This document shows, in pieces, positions 54,771-57,996 of a stretch of 57,996 nucleotides of DNA. How positions within the stretch are numbered: position 1 is the stretch's first letter; each line of letters starts with the position of its first letter. The notes beneath the pieces were generated by a model. It worked only from the letters and a program-made list of their open reading frames with translations. It did not search any database and was not told where the DNA came from. A program made the translations under genes and the position numbers. This stretch comes from Bradyrhizobium sp. YR681 (GTDB lineage: Bacteria; Pseudomonadota; Alphaproteobacteria; Rhizobiales; Xanthobacteraceae), in contig NZ_AKIY01000202.1 in NCBI RefSeq assembly GCF_000282615.1, forward strand, positions 1-57,996. Direction: 5' to 3'.

Positions 54771-56185
54771 TCGGCAGCATCCAGCAGGTCAGAGAGGATT
54801 TGTTTCGGGGTTTCGCGGCGAAGCGAGCCGGCATGCCGGACCACGTCGCCGATGATGAGGATGGCGGGACCGCCATGGGTTTGCCGCACCAGCTCAGGCA
54901 GGTCGCGCAGCGTCCCGATCGCGCCCTGCGCGTCGGGGCGCGTGACGCGGGCGAACACGCCGACCGGCGTCTCCGGCGAACGGCCGGCGGCGAACAGGCC
55001 CGCACGTATGGCAGGCGCGGCCGTCATGCCCATGTAAACCACGACCGTCATTTTGGTGTCGGTCAGCGTCGACCAATCCACGTTCTCGGCATCGCGCGCC
55101 TTGTGCGCGGTAAGGAAGGTGATGCGGGTCGCTTCGTGACGGTAGGTGAGCGGCACCTCGAAATCGGCGGCACCACCGAGCCCGGCCGTGATGCCGGGAA
55201 TAATCGTGTAGGCGATGCCGGCGGCGCGCAGCGCTTCGACCTCTTCGCCGCCGCGTCCGAACACGAAAGGGTCGCCGCCCTTCAGCCGCACCACGCGCTG
55301 GCCGGACTGCGCGGCCTCGATCATGCGCGTGTTGATGGCGTCCTGGCCGATGCCGGGCTTGCCGACACGGCGGCCGACCGCAACGCGCGTGGTGTCGCGG
55401 CGGATGCGGTCGAGAATTTCGCCCGAGACCAGTTCGTCGTGGAAGACGATGTCGGCGTCCTGCAACGCGCGCAACGCCTTGATGGTGAGAAGATCGGGGT
55501 CGCCCGGGCCGGCGCCGACCAGCGCGACCGAGCCTTCCGGTTTGTCGGCGCGCGCGAATGTGGATGGATCGGAAATCGCCTTGAGTGCCTCGTCCGCCTC
55601 GCTCTTGCGGCCGGCCAGCACGGCGGCGCCGATCGGGCCGTCGATGACCCGCTCCCAGAAGCGGCGGCGCAGCGGAAACTCGGCAATGCGCTCGTTGATG
55701 GATTTGCGGAAGCCGCCGATGAACTCGGCGAGTTCGCCGATACGGGCGGGCAGCAACGCCTCGATCTTCTCGCGCACGCGCCGCGCTACCACAGGCGAGG
55801 TGCCGCCGGTGCCGACCGCGACCACGACATCGCCGCGATCGACGATGGCGGGGAAGATGAAGCTGGAATGCTCGAGATCGTCCATGACGTTGACGGGCAG
55901 GCCGAGCGATTTTGCGCGCGCCGACATCGCAACGCCGACGTCACCCGCCCCTGCGCAGACGATGGCGATGACGCCCGCAAGATCGGCAGTCATCGGATCG
56001 CCGGTCGCGATGTCGATGCCCGCCGCCTCGCCGAGGCCGAAATCATGGTTGCCGTCGATCGCATGCACGCGGAGGCGCGCGCCGGCCGCGGCGAGCACGC
56101 GCAGTTTTGCGCGCAAAAGCTCACCCGCGCCGATGAGGACCACCGGACCGGCCTTGAGATCGAGGAACACCGGCAAGAACCGCAT
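54767..56185 (-). CDS. cysG: Trifunctional sirohaem synthase
   Basis: The 472-aa product converts uroporphyrinogen III to sirohaem. Residues ~1-210 are the precorrin-2 dehydrogenase/ferrochelatase half (VVLIGAGELLRAKLRVLAAA, NVMDDLEHSSFIFPAIVDRG). Residues ~215-472 are the SAM methyltransferase half (VALVGAGPGDPDLLTIKALR, VVRLKGGDPFVFGRGGEE). It supplies the cofactor for the sulfite reductase in the same operon. It is divergent from cysD over a 143-bp AT-rich promoter region. Confidence 0.95.
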   Translation of the reverse strand: MRFLPVFLDLKAGPVVLIGAGELLRAKLRVLAAAGARLRVHAIDGNHDFGLGEAAGIDIATGDPMTADLAGVIAIVCAGAGDVGVAMSARAKSLGLPVNVMDDLEHSSFIFPAIVDRGDVVVAVGTGGTSPVVARRVREKIEALLPARIGELAEFIGGFRKSINERIAEFPLRRRFWERVIDGPIGAAVLAGRKSEADEALKAISDPSTFARADKPEGSVALVGAGPGDPDLLTIKALRALQDADIVFHDELVSGEILDRIRRDTTRVAVGRRVGKPGIGQDAINTRMIEAAQSGQRVVRLKGGDPFVFGRGGEEVEALRAAGIAYTIIPGITAGLGGAADFEVPLTYRHEATRITFLTAHKARDAENVDWSTLTDTKMTVVVYMGMTAAPAIRAGLFAAGRSPETPVGVFARVTRPDAQGAIGTLRDLPELVRQTHGGPAILIIGDVVRHAGSLRRETPKQILSDLLDAAE

Positions 56186-56256
56186 GCGATACTCGCTTCC
56201 CCCACATCCGGGGTTGACTGGAATTATTTTCTATATATGTGTCGTTTCGAGCGCGC

Positions 56257-56281
56257 AAAGAGAAAATTTTTTCTTCTCTTT
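56257..56281. promoter_or_regulatory. Candidate operator in the cysG-cysD divergent promoter region
   Basis: AAAGAGAA and TTCTCTTT are perfect 8-bp inverted arms with a 9-bp spacer, in AT-rich DNA that contrasts with the surroundings. The left half with its A/T tail (AAAGAGAAAATTTT) recurs upstream of the TauE gene at 43948. Confidence 0.6.
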
Positions 56282-56328
56282 CGCACTGCAACTATAGAAT
56301 TTTCGCCTCCAAACGCAAAGTGGCAGAG

Positions 56329-57216
56329 ATGCATCTTCTCAGGACCGATTCAGGTGCAGATGGACGGGACTCCCGCCCCCCCGTTTCCGAGCACATTTCC
56401 GTCGGGCTGACCGCCCCCGGCATGGACCATCTGGACCAGCTCGAGGCCCAGAGCATCTACATCTTCCGTGAGGCTTTTGGCCGTTTGAAGAAGATTGCCC
56501 TGCTGTGGTCGCTCGGCAAGGACTCCAACGTCATGATCTGGCTGGCGCGCAAGGCCTTCTTTGGCCGCCTGCCGTTCCCCGCCCTCCATGTCGACACCGG
56601 CAAGAAGTTTCCGGAGATGTATCGCTTCCGCGATCATTACGGCAAGGAGTGGGATCTCGACCTGCGCGTCGAGCCCTGCCCGCCCATCGATGCCGTCGAC
56701 CCAACGCTGCCGCCGGCCGCCCGTTCCGCCGCACGCAAGACCGAGGGGCTCAAGATGGCGCTCGGCAAATACGGCTTTGACGGCCTGATCGCCGGCATCC
56801 GCCGCGACGAGGAGGCGACCCGCGCCAAGGAGCGCGTGTTCTCCCCGCGCGGGCTCGAAGGCAATTGGGACGTGCGCGACCAGCCGCCGGAATTCTGGGA
56901 TCATTTCAACGCGTCGCCGCCACAAGGCGCGCATTTGCGCATCCACCCGATCCTGCATTGGACCGAGGCCGACATCTGGGCCTACACCAAGCGCGAGAAC
57001 ATCCCGATCATCCCGCTGTATCTGTCGCAGAACGGCAAGCGCTATCGCTCGCTGGGCGATCAGGACATCACCAACCCCGTGAATTCGACCGCATCCAACA
57101 TCGACGAGATCCTGGCGGAGCTTGAGCAGACCAAGGTGCCGGAACGTGCGGGGCGTGCGCTCGACCACGAGACCGAGGACGCCTTCGAGCGCCTGCGCGT
57201 CGCCGGCTATCTCTGA
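56329..57216 (+). CDS. cysD: Sulfate adenylyltransferase subunit 2
   Basis: CysD is the ATP-pyrophosphatase subunit that makes APS from sulfate and ATP together with the GTPase Cys[21 protein letters not shown], then [20 protein letters not shown] (the PP-loop SxGKDS) and [20 protein letters not shown] match the family. The ATG at 56329 gives 295 aa; 56422 is a possible later start closer to E. coli CysD, and the frame is open to 56239. cysN begins 20 bp after the stop. Confidence 0.94.
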   Translation: MHLLRTDSGADGRDSRPPVSEHISVGLTAPGMDHLDQLEAQSIYIFREAFGRLKKIALLWSLGKDSNVMIWLARKAFFGRLPFPALHVDTGKKFPEMYRFRDHYGKEWDLDLRVEPCPPIDAVDPTLPPAARSAARKTEGLKMALGKYGFDGLIAGIRRDEEATRAKERVFSPRGLEGNWDVRDQPPEFWDHFNASPPQGAHLRIHPILHWTEADIWAYTKRENIPIIPLYLSQNGKRYRSLGDQDITNPVNSTASNIDEILAELEQTKVPERAGRALDHETEDAFERLRVAGYL

Positions 57217-57236
57217 TCCAAGGACGACACCCGGCT

Positions 57237-57996
57237 ATGAACATGATTGTCACCCCTGCTTCGCCGGCCACCCCGAACGGCACCACGCGTCCGCAGGTTC
57301 GCATCGTCATCGTCGGCCATGTCGACCACGGCAAGTCGACGCTGGTCGGCCGCCTGCTGCACGAGACCGGCAGCCTGCCCGACGGCAAGCTCGAGATGCT
57401 CAAAGCCGTCAGCGCGCGGCGCGGCATGCCGTTCGAATGGTCGTTCCTGCTCGACGCGCTCCAGACCGAGCGCGACCAGGGCATCACCATCGACACCACG
57501 CAGATCCGCTTCCGCACCAATTCGCGCGACATCGTCCTGATCGACGCGCCCGGCCATGCTGAATTTTTGCGCAACATGATCACCGGCGCTTCCCAGGCCG
57601 ACGGCGCGGTGCTGATCATCGACGCGCTGGAAGGCGTGCGCGACCAGACCCGCCGGCACGGCTATCTCCTGCATCTGCTTGGCGTGAAGCAGGTCGCGGT
57701 CGTCGTCAACAAGATGGACCGCGTCGACTTCTCCGCCGAACGCTTCCAGGAGATCAGCGACGAGATTTCGGCGCATCTCAACGGCCTCGGCGTGAAGCCC
57801 ACGGCCGTGATCCCGATTTCCGCCCGCGATGGCGATGGCGTCGCGGAGCGCACCGGCCGCATCGGCTGGTACAAGGGTCCGACCGTGGTCGAGGCGCTCG
57901 ACCAGCTCCAGCCGGCGCGCCCGCTGGAAGCGCTGGCACTGCGGCTACCGGTGCAGGCGATCTACAAGTTCGACGACCGCCGCATCGTGGCGGGGC
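57237..57996 (+). CDS. cysN: Sulfate adenylyltransferase subunit 1, 3' end beyond the window
   Basis: This GTPase drives APS synthesis by CysD. The 253 codons present hold the GTP-binding motifs VGHVDHGKS (G1), the G2 threonine in [15 protein letters not shown] (G3) and NKMDRVDF (G4). The frame runs open to the last base, so length and presence of a C-terminal APS-kinase domain (CysNC/NodQ form) cannot be seen. The start MNMIVTPAS lies 20 bp after cysD. Confidence 0.93.
   Translation, partial: MNMIVTPASPATPNGTTRPQVRIVIVGHVDHGKSTLVGRLLHETGSLPDGKLEMLKAVSARRGMPFEWSFLLDALQTERDQGITIDTTQIRFRTNSRDIVLIDAPGHAEFLRNMITGASQADGAVLIIDALEGVRDQTRRHGYLLHLLGVKQVAVVVNKMDRVDFSAERFQEISDEISAHLNGLGVKPTAVIPISARDGDGVAERTGRIGWYKGPTVVEALDQLQPARPLEALALRLPVQAIYKFDDRRIVAG

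Overview
The window looks like chromosomal DNA of a Bradyrhizobium-type alphaproteobacterium. It is GC-rich throughout, with typical alphaproteobacterial families (DUF1465/RcdA-like, DUF1192, DUF2849, a fused siroheme synthase CysG, 3-hydroxybutyrate dehydrogenase). Several families of dispersed palindromic repeats sit between genes, as is common in Bradyrhizobium. No rRNA, tRNA, CRISPR array or insertion sequence was seen. The genus is an inference from protein style and repeats, not from a marker gene.

Layout: 0-1 kb, a tyrosine recombinase. 1.1-5.5 kb, an RND efflux permease and its lipoprotein adaptor. 5.7-6.7 kb, a CFA/coclaurine-N-methyltransferase-like enzyme. 6.9-9.6 kb, a MotA/ExbB-like plus OmpA/MotB-like stator pair and a GNAT acetyltransferase. 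9.6-13.1 kb, an accessory patch of small orphan genes: a 476-aa secreted protein, a glycine-rich secreted protein, a mini membrane protein, a frameshifted DUF6894 gene and a small exported protein. 13.3-17.1 kb, an MsbA-like ABC exporter, ribosomal protein L31, DUF1465, a strong candidate small RNA, and DUF1192. 17.2-23.3 kb, a quinone oxidoreductase and two cyclic-di-GMP enzymes (a degenerate-GGDEF/intact-EAL protein and an intact GGDEF cyclase). 23.5-30.3 kb, galU, a lytic transglycosylase, an animal-type haem peroxidase, an SGNH-fold protein that lacks catalytic residues, and a CsbD-like protein. 30.4-36.9 kb, two divergent SDR genes between matching palindromic repeats, a TauD/TfdA dioxygenase, YqgE, a DsbD N-terminal-like protein, a Cys-rich exported peptide and a Wzx-type flippase. 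36.9-43.8 kb, a LysR regulator divergent from a nitrilase and a LivKH-(M-G fusion)-F importer. 44-47.5 kb, a TauE exporter, a patatin-bdhA pair and a CAP-domain lipoprotein. 47.6-58 kb, a nearly complete sulfate uptake and assimilation locus.

The sulfur locus is the clearest functional unit. Sbp-CysTWA import sulfate and CysDN (cysN cut by the window end) activate it to APS. CysH with two Cys pairs reduces APS, a sirohaem-Fe4S4 CysI reduces sulfite, and CysG makes the sirohaem. A sequence motif upstream of cysD recurs upstream of the TauE gene 12 kb away and suggests shared control. The nitrilase cluster is the other coherent unit: regulator, enzyme and a dedicated amino-acid/amide-type importer, with a palindrome in the divergent promoter region.

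The observations most worth following are the candidate small RNA at about 16.5 kb, the inactive-looking SGNH protein, the LivM-LivG fusion beside a nitrilase, the shared sulfur motif, the orphan stator pair, and the accessory patch at 9.6-13.1 kb. No complete, obviously new multi-gene defence or mobile system was found.
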